Shown here piece by piece: positions 1 to 10,814 of a DNA stretch of 64,000 bases; the first letter of the stretch is position 1; the number at the start of each line of letters is the position of its first letter. The stretch comes from Neisseria zoodegmatis (GTDB lineage Bacteria > Pseudomonadota > Gammaproteobacteria > Burkholderiales > Neisseriaceae). The notes under the pieces were generated by a model that worked only from the letters and a program-made list of their open reading frames with translations, searched no databases and had not been told where the DNA came from. The DNA is taken from positions 2,108,001-2,172,000 of the forward strand of contig NZ_LT906434.1 in the NCBI RefSeq assembly GCF_900187305.1, in the 5' to 3' direction. Both the position numbers and the translations under genes were made by a program.

Positions 1-225
1 TCAAATGCCTATTTTGATTTACACTTAAATAATCATACTTTGATTGGTCTATATGGTGAAATAACCGAAATCAATACTACATGCCCGTTGGAAATTGGCG
101 ACTATATTCAATGGGAACACAGCAATCCTAACGTGCTTCAGGTTCACAGCAACCGCAATTTAAATCGACAACAATGTGGACAGCTTACTATTGAAACGGT
201 CGCCATTAATGAAACTGCTGGTTAA
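1..225 (+). CDS. C-terminal part of an unrecognised protein (cut by window edge)
   Basis: The frame is open from base 1 and ends with TAA at 223-225, giving at least 74 residues, so the gene starts outside the window. It has two cysteines, no membrane segment and no motif I recognise. It lies 105 bases before glyS in the same direction. In Neisseria glyQ usually lies close upstream of glyS, so this may be a gene lodged between glyQ and glyS; that is inference, since glyQ is not visible. No function is assigned. Confidence 0.6.
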   Translation, partial: SNAYFDLHLNNHTLIGLYGEITEINTTCPLEIGDYIQWEHSNPNVLQVHSNRNLNRQQCGQLTIETVAINETAG

Positions 226-330
226 TTAAATTGCTTTTGGATTTAATGACAACAATGCAGAAAATTACATTTAGAAAGCTATTTCAAACAATCTGAAATG
301 CACTTTATATAAAGAAAGTACCAAATCAAG

Positions 331-2391
331 ATGACCCAAACCCTGTTAATCGAACTCCTCACCGAAGAGCTACCCCCCAAAGCCCTCAACAACTTGGGCA
401 ACAGCCTTGCCGCTTCTATCGTCGAAGGCTTGGAAAAAGAACAATTAATTGAAGGCACAGCCGAATACACCGCCTACGCTTCGCCCCGCCGCTTGGCCGC
501 GCAAGTGAAAAACGTTAAAGCTGCACAAGCCGACCGTTTGGTGGTGAAAAAAGGCCCGAGCGTTGCCGCGGGTATGAAAGACGGCATGCCCACCAAAGCA
601 CTGGAAGGCTTCGCCCGCTCTTGCGGCACTGATATTGCCAGTCTGAAAATCGACAACGACGGCAAACAAGATGTGTATGCCTACGAATTTACCCAAGAAG
701 GCCAGCCTTTGGCGGCCTTGATCAGCGATATTTTGGCGCAAGCCGTGAAAAAGCTGCCGATTCCCAAAGTGATGCGCTGGGGCAGCAGCACACATACCTT
801 TGTGCGTCCGGTACACGGTTTGGTGGTCGTGCACGGCGCAGACACCGTACCGGCTTCGGTATTGGGTTTGGACAGCCGTAACCACACCCTCGGCCACCGC
901 TTCTTGAGCAGCGGCGACATCGTATTCCCGAATGCCGACAGCTATGCCGAAAAAATGCGCCATGAAGGCAAAGTGATTCCTTCGTTTGCCGAACGCAAAG
1001 CCGCCATTCAGACGGCCTTAAACGAACAAGCAGGCCGTCTGAATGCCACCGTTGCCGCCGACGAAGCCCTGCTCGACGAAGTCACCGCACTGGTGGAATG
1101 GCCGGTGGTATTGGAAGCGCAGTTTGAAGAACACTTCCTCGCCGTGCCGCAGGAATGCCTGATTCTCACCATGCAGCAAAACCAAAAATACTTCCCGCTG
1201 CTCGATCAAAACGGCAAGCTGATGAACCGCTTCCTGCTGGTTTCCAACCTTCAAGCCGAAGACCCGAGCCACATCATCCACGGCAACGAACGCGTATTGC
1301 GCGCCCGTCTCGCCGATGCCGAATTCTTCTACAAGCAAGACCAAAAAGCCACTTTGGAAAGCCGCTTGCCCAAACTGGAAAACGTGGTGTACCACAACAA
1401 ACTGGGCAACCAAGCCGAGCGCATCAGCCGCCTGATGAGCATCAGCGGCCACATCGCCAAAGCATTGGGGGCCGACGTTGCCGTTACCGAACGCGCCGCC
1501 CGCTTGGCCAAAGCCGACCTCGTTACCGAAATGGTCGGCGAATTCCCCGAACTGCAAGGCACTATGGGCAAATACTACGCCCGCTTGGACGGCGAAAGCG
1601 AAGAAATCGCACAAGCCATCGAAGCGCATTACCAACCCCGTTTCGCCGGCGACGACTTGCCGCAAAGCACAACCGCCACCGCCGTGGCGCTGGCCGACAA
1701 ACTGGAGACCCTCGTCGGCATTTGGGGTATCGGCCTGATTCCCACCGGCGACAAAGACCCCTACGCCCTGCGCCGTTCCGCACTGGGCATCTTACGCATG
1801 TTGATGCAGCACGATTTGGACATCAACGACCTGCTTCAGACGGCCTACAACAGCTTCCCGCAAGGCAAACTCGCCGACAACACCGTTGCCGAAGTCGCCG
1901 AATTCATGCAGGCGCGTTTGGCCGTGCTGCTGCAAAACGACCATCCGCAAGACATCGTCGCCGCCGTATTGGCCAAACAACCCAGCCGCCTGAACGATCT
2001 CGCTGCCAAACTGCAAGCCGTGGCCGCGTTCAAACAACTGCCCGAAGCCGCCGCCCTTGCCGCCGCCAACAAGCGCGTGCAAAACCTGCTCAAAAAGGCC
2101 GATGCCGAATTGGGCGCGGTAAACGAAAGCCTGTTGCAGCAAGACGAAGAGAAAGCCCTGTTCACCGCCGCACAAGCCCTGCAACCGAAAATCGAAGCCG
2201 CATTGGCCGCCCAAGATTTTCAGACGGCCTTATCCGCCTTGGCTTCGGTGAAGCCGCAAGTGGATGCCTTCTTCGACAATGTGATGGTAATGGCCGACGA
2301 TGCCGCCGTAAAACAAAACCGCCTGAATCTGTTGAAACAACTGGCAGATTTGATGAACGCCGTGGCAGATATTACCAAGCTGGGTGAATAA
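331..2391 (+). CDS. glyS: Glycine--tRNA ligase beta subunit
   Basis: Beta subunit of the bacterial alpha2beta2 glycyl-tRNA synthetase, which charges tRNA-Gly in the cytoplasm; the beta chain mainly binds tRNA. It has 686 residues, the usual length. The start MTQTLLIELLTEELPPKAL is typical of the family, and further signatures are MQQNQKYFPLL near residue 280 and GLIPTGDKDPYALRR near 465. The ATG at 331 gives the conserved N-terminus. The partner glyQ is not in the window. The gene carries three internal DUS copies (near 1010, 1835 and 2219). Confidence 0.97.
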   Translation: MTQTLLIELLTEELPPKALNNLGNSLAASIVEGLEKEQLIEGTAEYTAYASPRRLAAQVKNVKAAQADRLVVKKGPSVAAGMKDGMPTKALEGFARSCGTDIASLKIDNDGKQDVYAYEFTQEGQPLAALISDILAQAVKKLPIPKVMRWGSSTHTFVRPVHGLVVVHGADTVPASVLGLDSRNHTLGHRFLSSGDIVFPNADSYAEKMRHEGKVIPSFAERKAAIQTALNEQAGRLNATVAADEALLDEVTALVEWPVVLEAQFEEHFLAVPQECLILTMQQNQKYFPLLDQNGKLMNRFLLVSNLQAEDPSHIIHGNERVLRARLADAEFFYKQDQKATLESRLPKLENVVYHNKLGNQAERISRLMSISGHIAKALGADVAVTERAARLAKADLVTEMVGEFPELQGTMGKYYARLDGESEEIAQAIEAHYQPRFAGDDLPQSTTATAVALADKLETLVGIWGIGLIPTGDKDPYALRRSALGILRMLMQHDLDINDLLQTAYNSFPQGKLADNTVAEVAEFMQARLAVLLQNDHPQDIVAAVLAKQPSRLNDLAAKLQAVAAFKQLPEAAALAAANKRVQNLLKKADAELGAVNESLLQQDEEKALFTAAQALQPKIEAALAAQDFQTALSALASVKPQVDAFFDNVMVMADDAAVKQNRLNLLKQLADLMNAVADITKLGE

Positions 2392-2649
2392 ACCAAGCCA
2401 ATGATTCGGCTAACTTGCTGAAACTTTCAGTCAGCAAATTTTCGTCATACCTCGGCCTTTACCGGGTATGACGAAATGTTTTATCAATGCCGTCTGAAAA
2501 TCGTACAGCCAAGCAAACCCGGCACGAAAATAAATCCCATTCATTATGTAGCGGTGAACCTGGTACAATCCCACCATCTGAGCAACGGCCAAACCTTGCC
2601 CTGCCCCATCACGAGCTATTGAAAACACCAGCCAATCAAAAGGAAAAAC

Positions 2650-3216
2650 ATGAGCATTAAATCGGACAAATGGATACGCCGTATGAGCGAACAACACGGG
2701 ATGATTGAGCCGTTTGAGCCGAATCAGATTAAAGAAATCGACGGTAAAAAAATCATTTCCTACGGCACCTCAAGCTACGGCTACGATATCCGTTGCGCCA
2801 ATGAATTTAAAATTTTTACCAACATCAACAGCACGATAGTCGATCCCAAAAACTTCGACCCCCGAAACTTCGTTACCGTTGAAGACGATTTCTGCATTAT
2901 CCCACCCAATTCTTTTGCCTTGGCGCGCACGGTTGAATATTTCCGCATCCCGAGAAATGTGTTGACCGTATGCTTGGGCAAATCCACCTACGCCCGCTGC
3001 GGCATCATCGTGAACGTAACGCCTTTCGAGCCTGAATGGGAAGGCTATGTTACGTTGGAATTTTCCAATACTACCCCTCTTCCGGCCAAAATCTACGCCG
3101 GAGAAGGTGTGGCTCAAGTTTTGTTTTTTGAGAGCGATGAAGTGTGCGAAACTTCCTATAAAGACCGCAACGGCAAATACATGGGCCAAACCGGCGTGAC
3201 TTTGCCTAAAACTTAA
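2650..3216 (+). CDS. dcd: dCTP deaminase
   Basis: Deaminates dCTP to dUTP and so feeds thymidylate synthesis together with dUTPase (dut, 7804-8256). It has 188 residues, the standard length of the homotrimeric enzyme. The segment around residues 118-157 ([16 protein letters not shown], then [11 protein letters not shown]) carries the catalytic glutamate and nucleotide-binding loop, and MGQTGVTLP near the end is the usual C-terminal motif. It starts at ATG 2650 behind AAAAGGAAAAAC, a good ribosome binding site. It is single, and a DUS inverted repeat follows as terminator. Confidence 0.96.
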   Translation: MSIKSDKWIRRMSEQHGMIEPFEPNQIKEIDGKKIISYGTSSYGYDIRCANEFKIFTNINSTIVDPKNFDPRNFVTVEDDFCIIPPNSFALARTVEYFRIPRNVLTVCLGKSTYARCGIIVNVTPFEPEWEGYVTLEFSNTTPLPAKIYAGEGVAQVLFFESDEVCETSYKDRNGKYMGQTGVTLPKT

Positions 3217-3261
3217 GAGAACAAACAAGCAGCTTGGGCGAAACTTTTTCGCCATCCAAAC

Positions 3262-3297
3262 AATAAGGCCGTCTGAATATTTTCAGACGGCCTTATT
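3262..3297. terminator. Bidirectional DUS-pair terminator between dcd and the small gene at 3299
   Basis: Two DUS copies in opposite orientation form a perfect 16-bp stem (3262-3277 with 3282-3297) and a 4-base loop, flanked by A-rich and T-rich bases on either side. It lies between convergent genes and can stop transcription from both. Confidence 0.85.
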
Positions 3298-3298
3298 G

Positions 3299-3499
3299 TT
3301 ATGATTTGGAATCCGGATAAAACAATGAAGATTTGTTTTCTTCATATTCTTTTTGTTTTTCAGGATCTTTAAATTTCACTTCCAGCAGATTTTCACGGCT
3401 GAACGTGTGTTTAATCTTCTGCTTGATTTGGGGGCTTTCCTGAACATAGTAGATACCGCCCAGCAAGGCAGCCGCCACTACAAAAACAGTAATACGCAT
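3299..3499 (-). CDS. Small single-pass membrane protein, unknown function
   Basis: A 66-residue protein with a hydrophobic N-terminal segment (about residues 3-19), best read as one membrane anchor with a charged C-terminal tail rich in Lys and Glu. I do not recognise a family. The start at 3499 is supported by a strong ribosome binding site, AAGGAGGGAAT, just upstream. It converges on dcd across a shared terminator. Expression looks likely from the good start site; the role is unknown. Confidence 0.65.
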   Translation of the reverse strand: MRITVFVVAAALLGGIYYVQESPQIKQKIKHTFSRENLLEVKFKDPEKQKEYEENKSSLFYPDSKS

Positions 3500-3814
3500 G
3501 ATTCCCTCCTTTTTGAAGTTTTACATTCACTTTTCATCTATACGACAGGAAGGATAAATCGAATGACATAACTGCAAGCTGATTATCACTCAGGCGGTTC
3601 GGATTGCACACAGGCGGAAAGAAATCAACGTAAGTAATTATTTTAATGATAAATATTTTATCTATCCAAGCACAAACTTCCCTATGCAGACATTCTTAAC
3701 ACTTGCAAATGGATTGAATAAAGCTATTGTTTTTCACTCACTTGGCCGATTGGCTATGTTTCCGCACTCATACCGAACACTTTAATTTTTGAAACGCAGT
3801 AACTTCATAGAAGG

Positions 3815-3855
3815 TTGACCTGCATCAAATACCGATAATGATTTTTATCTATAAT
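3815..3855 (+). promoter_or_regulatory. FNR-type class II promoter for the DUF3149 small gene
   Basis: TTGACCTGCATCAA at 3815-3828 matches the FNR consensus TTGAT-N4-ATCAA with one mismatch. A perfect TATAAT lies at 3850-3855, which predicts a transcript start near 3862 and puts the FNR box centre about 41 bases upstream, the class II position. There is no good -35 element, as expected for an activated promoter. The sequence GATAATGATTTTTATC just after the FNR box resembles half of a Fur box, but weakly. The whole gap 3500-3895 holds nothing else I can support. Confidence 0.65.
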
Positions 3856-3895
3856 GTGCCTTAAATCTAATAACGAATATTACTGGGAACACATT

Positions 3896-4027
3896 ATGGA
3901 ACTACTCAACGAATTATTTGAATCGCCGGTAGGCATCATGTCTTTACTGACGATTGTGTTTGTTATCGTAATTGCAACTGTTTTATTCTTCTGGGTTAAA
4001 AAGCAAGCTGATAAATCCGGAAACTAA
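3896..4027 (+). CDS. DUF3149 small membrane protein, 43 residues
   Basis: The ATG at 3896 opens a 43-residue protein that starts MELLNELFESPVGIMSL, the pattern of the DUF3149 family of very short bacterial membrane proteins. Residues about 15-34 form one hydrophobic helix followed by a basic tail (KKQADK). Function is unknown. The gene stands alone, with its own FNR-type promoter upstream and a DUS hairpin downstream, so I infer oxygen-controlled expression, perhaps linked to a respiratory complex. Confidence 0.75.
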   Translation: MELLNELFESPVGIMSLLTIVFVIVIATVLFFWVKKQADKSGN

Positions 4028-4182
4028 TTTTTTTTCATCTCTTTCCTCTTGATGTGTGTGTGTTTGGGTGTGGCGGTCTGCCACCCCTTTTTTTTGGCTT
4101 TTTGACCGCTTACACACTATTTTTCGGCTTGCTGATTCCTTCAAACATCAAGATGCTCAAACATACCTATTAATTAATAGAT

Positions 4183-4212
4183 TCAGGCCGTCTGAAAATT
4201 CAGACGGCCTGA
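4183..4212. terminator. DUS-pair hairpin between the DUF3149 gene and mpl
   Basis: A perfect 14-bp inverted repeat (4183-4196 with 4199-4212) is built from two opposed DUS copies with a 2-base loop. It lies between convergent genes. The stretch 4028-4182 before it is T-rich and holds no gene I can support. Confidence 0.75.
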
Positions 4213-4281
4213 TATGTTAATGCGTTTAAATGAGAAACCAATACACGCAATTTAAAACGATGGAGGAAAGGTTCCCGAAAA

Positions 4282-5661
4282 TTATTTGGCCAATGCCGAC
4301 AGCAATTTGTCGTGAATACCGCCGAAACCGCCGTTGCTCATCACCAAGATGTGATCACCACTTTGCGCGTGGTGGATAATCTCCGCCATGAAAGCGTCGA
4401 AATCACGGTTTACATACAATTTGTTTCCCAACGGAGCAAGTGCTTCGGCCACATCCCAATCCAGCCCGCCGGCGTAGCAGAATACATGATCCGCTTCTTT
4501 CAGACTTTCTGGCAAAGCGTCTTTCATCGTGCCAAGCTTCATGGTGTTCGAACGCGGCTCCAACACGGCCAAGATGCGCCCGCTGCCTACCTTTTGGCGC
4601 AAACCGGCAACGGTTGTGGCAATCGCGGTGGGGTGGTGGGCAAAATCATCATAGACGGTTACGCCGTTCACCACGCCTTTGGTTTCCATGCGCCGTTTCA
4701 CATTTTTAAATTGGCTTAGTGCTTCACAGGCCGTCTGAATGTCCACGCCGGCGTGGCGTGCCGCCGCAATAACGGCCAAAGCATTCATGCGGTTGTGTTC
4801 GCCTATGATTTGCCAAGCGACACGGCCTGCTTTTTTACCTTCAAACAACACATCAAACGAGCCGTCTGAATCAACCTCTCCGATTTGCCAGTTGTTTTCG
4901 CCACCAAAAAACTCCACCGGTGTCCAACAGCCTTTCGCTAAGGTATCGCGCAAACTTTGTTCCGTACCGTTACATGCAATCAAGCCTTCAGACGGCACGG
5001 TACGCACTAAATGATGGAACTGGGTTTGAATGGCGACCAAATCGGCAAAAATATCGGCGTGATCAAACTCCAGATTGTTCAGAATACAAGTGCGCGGGCG
5101 GTAGTGTATAAACTTGGAACGCTTGTCGAAAAACGCCGTATCGTATTCATCAGCCTCCACCACAAAAAAAGGCGATTTGCTGTGCGGATCCTGCTCGGGC
5201 GCTTGCGGCAAACGGGCGGACACGCTGAAATTTTGAGGTACGCCGCCAATCAGGAAACCGGGCGCCAAGCCTGCGTATTCCAACACCCAAGCCAGCATGG
5301 AAGCCGTGGTGGTTTTACCGTGCGTTCCCGCCACGGCCAGCACCCAATGATGGTGCAATACGTTTTCAGCCAGCCATTGCGGGCCGGAGATATAAGGCAG
5401 CCCTCGGTTTAATACCGCCTCTATCACATCCATGCCGCGCTTGGCCACATTACCGATCACATACACATCCGCTTGAAACGTATCCAACTGGGCGGCATCG
5501 AAACCTTCATGCACATCAATGCCGAGTGCTTTAAGCTGGGTGCTCATCGGCGGATACATCTTGGCATCGCAGCCGGTTACTTTAAATCCTGCCTCTTTGG
5601 CTATCGCCGCCACGCCACCCATAAAAGTGCCGCCAATGCCGATAATGTGTATGTGTTTCAT
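4282..5661 (-). CDS. mpl: UDP-N-acetylmuramate:L-alanyl-gamma-D-glutamyl-meso-diaminopimelate ligase
   Basis: Recycles the murein tripeptide by joining it to UDP-MurNAc in the cytoplasm. It is a Mur ligase of 459 residues from the chosen start. The N-terminus MKHIHIIGIGGTFMGG is typical of Mpl, the ATP-binding loop GTHGKTTT lies near residue 112, and the DDFAHHPTAI segment near 340 is typical of the C-terminal part. I start at ATG 5661; a longer TTG start at 5679 would only add six residues with no family support. Confidence 0.95.
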   Translation of the reverse strand: MKHIHIIGIGGTFMGGVAAIAKEAGFKVTGCDAKMYPPMSTQLKALGIDVHEGFDAAQLDTFQADVYVIGNVAKRGMDVIEAVLNRGLPYISGPQWLAENVLHHHWVLAVAGTHGKTTTASMLAWVLEYAGLAPGFLIGGVPQNFSVSARLPQAPEQDPHSKSPFFVVEADEYDTAFFDKRSKFIHYRPRTCILNNLEFDHADIFADLVAIQTQFHHLVRTVPSEGLIACNGTEQSLRDTLAKGCWTPVEFFGGENNWQIGEVDSDGSFDVLFEGKKAGRVAWQIIGEHNRMNALAVIAAARHAGVDIQTACEALSQFKNVKRRMETKGVVNGVTVYDDFAHHPTAIATTVAGLRQKVGSGRILAVLEPRSNTMKLGTMKDALPESLKEADHVFCYAGGLDWDVAEALAPLGNKLYVNRDFDAFMAEIIHHAQSGDHILVMSNGGFGGIHDKLLSALAK

Positions 5662-6106
5662 GATAAGGGTTCTTAACAAAAAGGCTTATTATATAGTGAA
5701 TCGCTGCCCTGCCGATATATGCGTCTGATAAAGAAACGGATACCCGCCCATTTTTTATTCCGAAAGCGGATACTTGATTTTCAGACGGCCCGCACAATGC
5801 AGCCGGCACACAACTGCCAAACGGTCGAAAAAAACTTCTATTCGCATCATGCTTGCCGGTTTATTTGAAAAACACACCGCCGCTTTAAATTTTTCTCGCA
5901 CAACTTTACATAAATCAGTATGATACCGTACATGTTGATATTTTATTGACTGCAAATAACCTGCTTCGATACGTTTTTTAAACAAAAGTCGTTTCACAGC
6001 CGATTTCTTTTTAAAAGCCGAATCAAGCAGCCGTGCGCCGGAACAGGCAAATGCCCGTCAAACCATCCGGCAGTAAAACACATTTTATTCTTCACGAGGT
6101 ACGATT
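5662..6106. other. Intergenic region between divergent mpl and the NSS transporter
   Basis: It must hold the promoters of both divergent genes, but I cannot point to clear -35/-10 pairs. It contains one DUS in reverse orientation at 5780-5789 and an AT-rich stretch. An 80-codon frame on the minus strand (5755-5997) has no ribosome binding site or family likeness and is not called. Confidence 0.5.
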
Positions 6107-7630
6107 GTGTCTGATTCAAATCAATCCAAGCGCGAAACCTTCTCGAGCCGACGGGCATTTATGTTTGCCGCCATCGGTTCGGCGGTAGGTTTGGGCAACA
6201 TCTGGCGTTTCCCTTATGTTACTTATGAAAACGGCGGCGGCGCGTTCATCATCCCCTACTTGGTCGCCTTGCTGACTGCGGGTATTCCCCTGCTGTTTTT
6301 AGACTACGCCTTAGGCCACCGCAACCGCGGTTCCGCACCTTTGGCTTTCCGCCGCGTCAATAAAGCCTTCGAACCTTTCGGCTGGTGGAACGTGCTGACC
6401 AACGTCATCATCTGTATCTACTACGCCGTCATCATCGGCTGGGCAGCCAGCTATACCTATTACTCGCTAATCGGTGCATGGGGCGCAGACCCGCAGGCAT
6501 TCTTCTTTAAAGACTATCTGCAAATGGCCGACGGTGTGTCTTTGGGCTTGGATTTCGTTGCCAAAGTAGCCGGCCCCTTGGTAGGCGTGTGGGTTTTCAC
6601 CCTGCTGATTTTGGCTTTGGGCGTACAAAAAGGCGTGGCACGCTCTTCCAGCTTCTTCATGCCTTTGTTGATCGTGATGTTCTTAATCATGGTCGGCATT
6701 TCGCTCACTTTGCCGGGCGCAGAAAAAGGTTTAAACGCGCTCTTTACGCCGGATTGGTCTAAACTTTCCGAGCCGAGCGTATGGGTAGCGGCATACGGTC
6801 AGATCTTCTTCTCGCTGTCTATCTGCTTCGGCATTATGATTACTTACTCTTCTTACCTGAAGAAAAAATCCGACCTCACCGGCACCGGCTTGGTGGTAGG
6901 CTTTGCCAACAGTAGTTTTGAAGTATTGGCCGGTATCGGCGTATTTGCCGCATTGGGCTTCATGGCTGCCGCCAACGGTAAAGAAGTGAGCGAAGTGGCT
7001 TCTTCCGGCATCGGTTTGGCCTTCATCGCTTTCCCCACCATCATCAACCAAGCGCCTTTCGGCTCTTTGATCGGCGTGTTGTTCTTCAGCTCGCTGGTAT
7101 TCGCCGGTATTACCTCTATGATTTCCATCGTAGAAGTGATCATCGCCGCCGTGCAAGATAAGATGAAACTCGGCCGCGTAACCGCTACGTTTGCCGTATG
7201 CGTACCCATGATGGTAATTTCCACCCTCCTCTTCGGCACCACCACAGGCTTGCCGGTATTGGATGTGATGGACAAATTCGTGAACACCTACGGTATCGTT
7301 GCCGCCGGGTTCCTGTATGTATTGGCGATTGCCGTCAGCAAAAATCTGCCGGTTTTGCGCGACCATATCAACTCCGTTTCATCGTTCAAAGTCGGCCCGA
7401 TTTGGTATGCCTGCATCGGCGTAACCATCATCATCTTGGGTTACATGCTGTTTAAAGACACCTCTGCATTGCTGGAGAAAAACTACGAAGGCTACCCGGA
7501 TTGGTTCTTAAACGTGTTCGGCTGGGGTATGTCGCTGGCGCTTATCGTATTGGCCATCGTGTTGTCGTTGATGCCGTGGAGAAAAGAAGAGCCTTTTAAT
7601 CCTGATAACAACCAAGGAGAGAAAGAATGA
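6107..7630 (+). CDS. Sodium-dependent NSS/SNF family transporter, MetP-like
   Basis: Neurotransmitter:sodium symporter family protein of 507 residues with about 11-12 membrane helices. The N-terminal sequence [15 protein letters not shown] near residues 24-38 is the unwound helix 1 that binds sodium and substrate. A tiny hydrophobic protein follows with an ATGA overlap, the arrangement of the methionine/alanine importer MetPS. I therefore infer uptake of methionine or another neutral amino acid. The start is GTG at 6107 behind GAGGTA. The C-terminus [14 protein letters not shown] is short and cytoplasmic. Confidence 0.9.
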   Translation: MSDSNQSKRETFSSRRAFMFAAIGSAVGLGNIWRFPYVTYENGGGAFIIPYLVALLTAGIPLLFLDYALGHRNRGSAPLAFRRVNKAFEPFGWWNVLTNVIICIYYAVIIGWAASYTYYSLIGAWGADPQAFFFKDYLQMADGVSLGLDFVAKVAGPLVGVWVFTLLILALGVQKGVARSSSFFMPLLIVMFLIMVGISLTLPGAEKGLNALFTPDWSKLSEPSVWVAAYGQIFFSLSICFGIMITYSSYLKKKSDLTGTGLVVGFANSSFEVLAGIGVFAALGFMAAANGKEVSEVASSGIGLAFIAFPTIINQAPFGSLIGVLFFSSLVFAGITSMISIVEVIIAAVQDKMKLGRVTATFAVCVPMMVISTLLFGTTTGLPVLDVMDKFVNTYGIVAAGFLYVLAIAVSKNLPVLRDHINSVSSFKVGPIWYACIGVTIIILGYMLFKDTSALLEKNYEGYPDWFLNVFGWGMSLALIVLAIVLSLMPWRKEEPFNPDNNQGEKE

Positions 7631-7719
7631 GCAGCACCGCCATCATGATGCTTGTGATAACGCTGGCTATTATTTGGGGTGGATTCATCATTTCGGTAAT
7701 CCGTTTACCTAAAGAATAA
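7627..7719 (+). CDS. MetS-like small subunit of NSS transporter, 30 residues
   Basis: The ATG at 7627 overlaps the stop of the transporter by four bases. The product [20 protein letters not shown] and ten further residues is a single membrane helix with a short tail, like the small subunits of the MetPS type that are needed for transport by their NSS partner. The tight coupling argues for a fixed ratio with the large subunit. The gene is short enough to be missed by automatic annotation. Confidence 0.85.
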   Translation: MSSTAIMMLVITLAIIWGGFIISVIRLPKE

Positions 7720-7738
7720 AGCATTTGTTTGATGTAGC

Positions 7739-7775
7739 AAAGGCCGTCTGAAAAAATTCAGACGGCCTTTTTATT
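7739..7775. terminator. DUS-pair terminator after the transporter operon
   Basis: A 14-bp perfect stem (7739-7752 with 7757-7770) made of opposed DUS copies with an AAAA loop is followed by TTATTT. It separates the plus-strand transporter operon from minus-strand dut. Confidence 0.85.
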
Positions 7776-7803
7776 TAGAATGCTTGAGACAAATCAGAAT
7801 GTA

Positions 7804-8256
7804 TTACGCCTTACCCGTGCTGCCGAAACCGCCTTCTCCGCGCTCGCTGGCGGCAAATTCATCCACCACTTTAAACGAAGCCTGAATCACCGGCACGATA
7901 ACCATTTGGGCAATTCGTTCGAACGGCTGAATGGTAAACGCTTCCTTACCACGGTTCCACACCGACACTTTCAGCTCACCCTGATAATCCGAATCAATCA
8001 AACCCACCAGATTACCCAACACGATGCCGTGCTTGTGGCCTAAGCCCGAACGCGGCAGCAGCATAGCAGCATAAGCAGGATTGCTTAAGTGAATCGCCAA
8101 ACCTGTCGGCACCAAAAAGGTTTCGCCGGGTTGCAACTCCACCGCCTCATCAATGCAAGCACGCAAATCCAAGCCGGCAGAACCGGGGGTTGCATACGCC
8201 GGCAACTGCTCGGCCATTTTGGGGTTTAAGATTTTCAATTCCACTTCTGTTTGCAT
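7804..8256 (-). CDS. dut: dUTP diphosphatase
   Basis: Hydrolyses dUTP to dUMP, keeping uracil out of DNA and supplying thymidylate synthesis. It has 150 residues, the usual trimeric form. The conserved motifs are in order: [11 protein letters not shown] near residue 69, [10 protein letters not shown] near 86, and the C-terminal [12 protein letters not shown] that closes over the active site. It starts at ATG 8256. It is a single gene between two DUS hairpins, on the same strand as purA. Confidence 0.97.
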   Translation of the reverse strand: MQTEVELKILNPKMAEQLPAYATPGSAGLDLRACIDEAVELQPGETFLVPTGLAIHLSNPAYAAMLLPRSGLGHKHGIVLGNLVGLIDSDYQGELKVSVWNRGKEAFTIQPFERIAQMVIVPVIQASFKVVDEFAASERGEGGFGSTGKA

Positions 8257-8299
8257 GATATATCCGTCGCGAAAGTTAAAACGAAGTCATTATACACAA

Positions 8300-8326
8300 A
8301 GGCCGTCTGAAATTTTCAGACGGCCT
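8300..8326. terminator. DUS-pair hairpin between purA and dut
   Basis: Opposed DUS copies give a 13-bp perfect stem (8300-8312 with 8314-8326) with a minimal loop. It lies downstream of purA and upstream of dut on the minus strand, so it should end the hisZ-purA transcript. Confidence 0.75.
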
Positions 8327-8345
8327 CCAAGATACCAACCTTCAA

Positions 8346-9647
<1,302 letters not shown>

Positions 9648-10814
9648 TCAAACCTGTTCCATTTCTGTTTCAATAACTTTCCATTCGCCGTCCTGTTTTT
9701 TCAGACGGCGCGTCGTATTCTTCGTGCCATTGTGTTCAACACCGTAATCGATCACCACGCAATAGCCTTCGGCGCGGAGTTGCTCAACCGCCCTACCCGC
9801 CTCGGCCATATCCTGATGCTCTACGGCGACAAACTGCGTTTGCTCGCTCTGCGGCAAGCGCCCGATAAACATCCGCAAATCAAAGCTGAAACCCGTGGCA
9901 GGACGGGCGCGGCCGAAATATTGACCCAAACCATCGTAACGCCCGCCGCGTGCAACGGCATCGTGGCAGTCGCTGCCGTATGCGGCATACAGCAAACCGG
10001 TGTGATAATTGTCTACCCGTAGTTCAGCCAAATCGATATGGATTTGCCGACCGGGGAAAGCATCGCAAACGGCCTGCAATTCGTCTAATGCTTTGCCGAC
10101 CGCAAACAAATCGGGCAAACGGTTACGCGCTTCCTGCAATACTTCCCGCCCGCCATACAGTGTGGGCAGCAAGGCAAAGGCTTTGGCCCACATTCCGTCA
10201 AGCTGCCAGCCATCGACCTGAGCGCGCACGGCTGCGGCATCTTTATCTTGCATCAAGGCCAACAGCTGTTCCGACTGCTGCTCACTCAAACCGGCCGCAT
10301 CCGCCAGCGCACGAAACACGCCGATATGCCCCAGCGAAAGCAGAATCTCGCCGAACTCGGCAACCGATACGCTTTTCAGCATCAAATCAATCAATTCAAT
10401 ATCAGCAGCCACTCCGGCAAAGCCGTAGAGTTCCGCGCCCACCTGCAAAGGTTCGCGGGTGTTCAAAAAACCGTCCGGACGGGCATGCAGCACCGAGCCT
10501 GCGTAACACAAACGGTTAATACCGTTGTTGGCCGACAAAAGATGGGCATCGATACGCGCCACCTGCGGCGTGATATCGGCACGGATACCGAGCTGCCTGC
10601 CGCTGAGTTGATCGACGACGCGGATGGTTTTCAGCGACAAACCCGCGTCGATGCGGGTAAGCAGAGAGTGGCTGTATTCCATCAGCGGCGGATGCACCAA
10701 TTCATATCCGTGTACACGGAATAAAGCCAACAGCTTTTCCCGCGCACTCTCAAGCTGGCGCGCGGTAGAAGGCAAGATGTCGGCAATGTGTTCGGGTAAC
10801 TGCCAAGACTGCAT
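9648..10814 (-). CDS. hisZ: ATP phosphoribosyltransferase regulatory subunit
   Basis: HisZ is a catalytically dead HisRS-like protein that binds short HisG to form the first, histidine-sensitive enzyme of histidine synthesis. The chosen start at 10814 (MQSWQLPEHIADILPS) gives 388 residues, close to the family norm; a 43-residue upstream extension has no family support. The HisRS-like motif 2 region REPLQVGAELYG lies near residue 120. It is the first gene of a two-gene unit with purA; hisG is not in the window. Confidence 0.93.
   Translation of the reverse strand: MQSWQLPEHIADILPSTARQLESAREKLLALFRVHGYELVHPPLMEYSHSLLTRIDAGLSLKTIRVVDQLSGRQLGIRADITPQVARIDAHLLSANNGINRLCYAGSVLHARPDGFLNTREPLQVGAELYGFAGVAADIELIDLMLKSVSVAEFGEILLSLGHIGVFRALADAAGLSEQQSEQLLALMQDKDAAAVRAQVDGWQLDGMWAKAFALLPTLYGGREVLQEARNRLPDLFAVGKALDELQAVCDAFPGRQIHIDLAELRVDNYHTGLLYAAYGSDCHDAVARGGRYDGLGQYFGRARPATGFSFDLRMFIGRLPQSEQTQFVAVEHQDMAEAGRAVEQLRAEGYCVVIDYGVEHNGTKNTTRRLKKQDGEWKVIETEMEQV

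Noticed and set aside
1155..2387. A 410-codon open frame inside glyS in another frame
   Set aside because: It is rich in Arg, Pro and His as expected for an alternate frame of a GC-rich gene, and lies wholly inside a well-conserved glyS.
3262..3297. The many regular inverted repeats as a CRISPR array
   Set aside because: They are isolated DUS pairs scattered at gene ends, with no regular spacers and no cas genes.
5686..5702. TATATAGTGAATC as the end of a Correia element
   Set aside because: Only the first bases resemble a Correia end, and no matching partner end lies within 200 bases.
5755..5997. An 80-codon minus-strand frame in the mpl/transporter gap
   Set aside because: No ribosome binding site, no known pattern, and it crosses a DUS and the probable divergent promoters.
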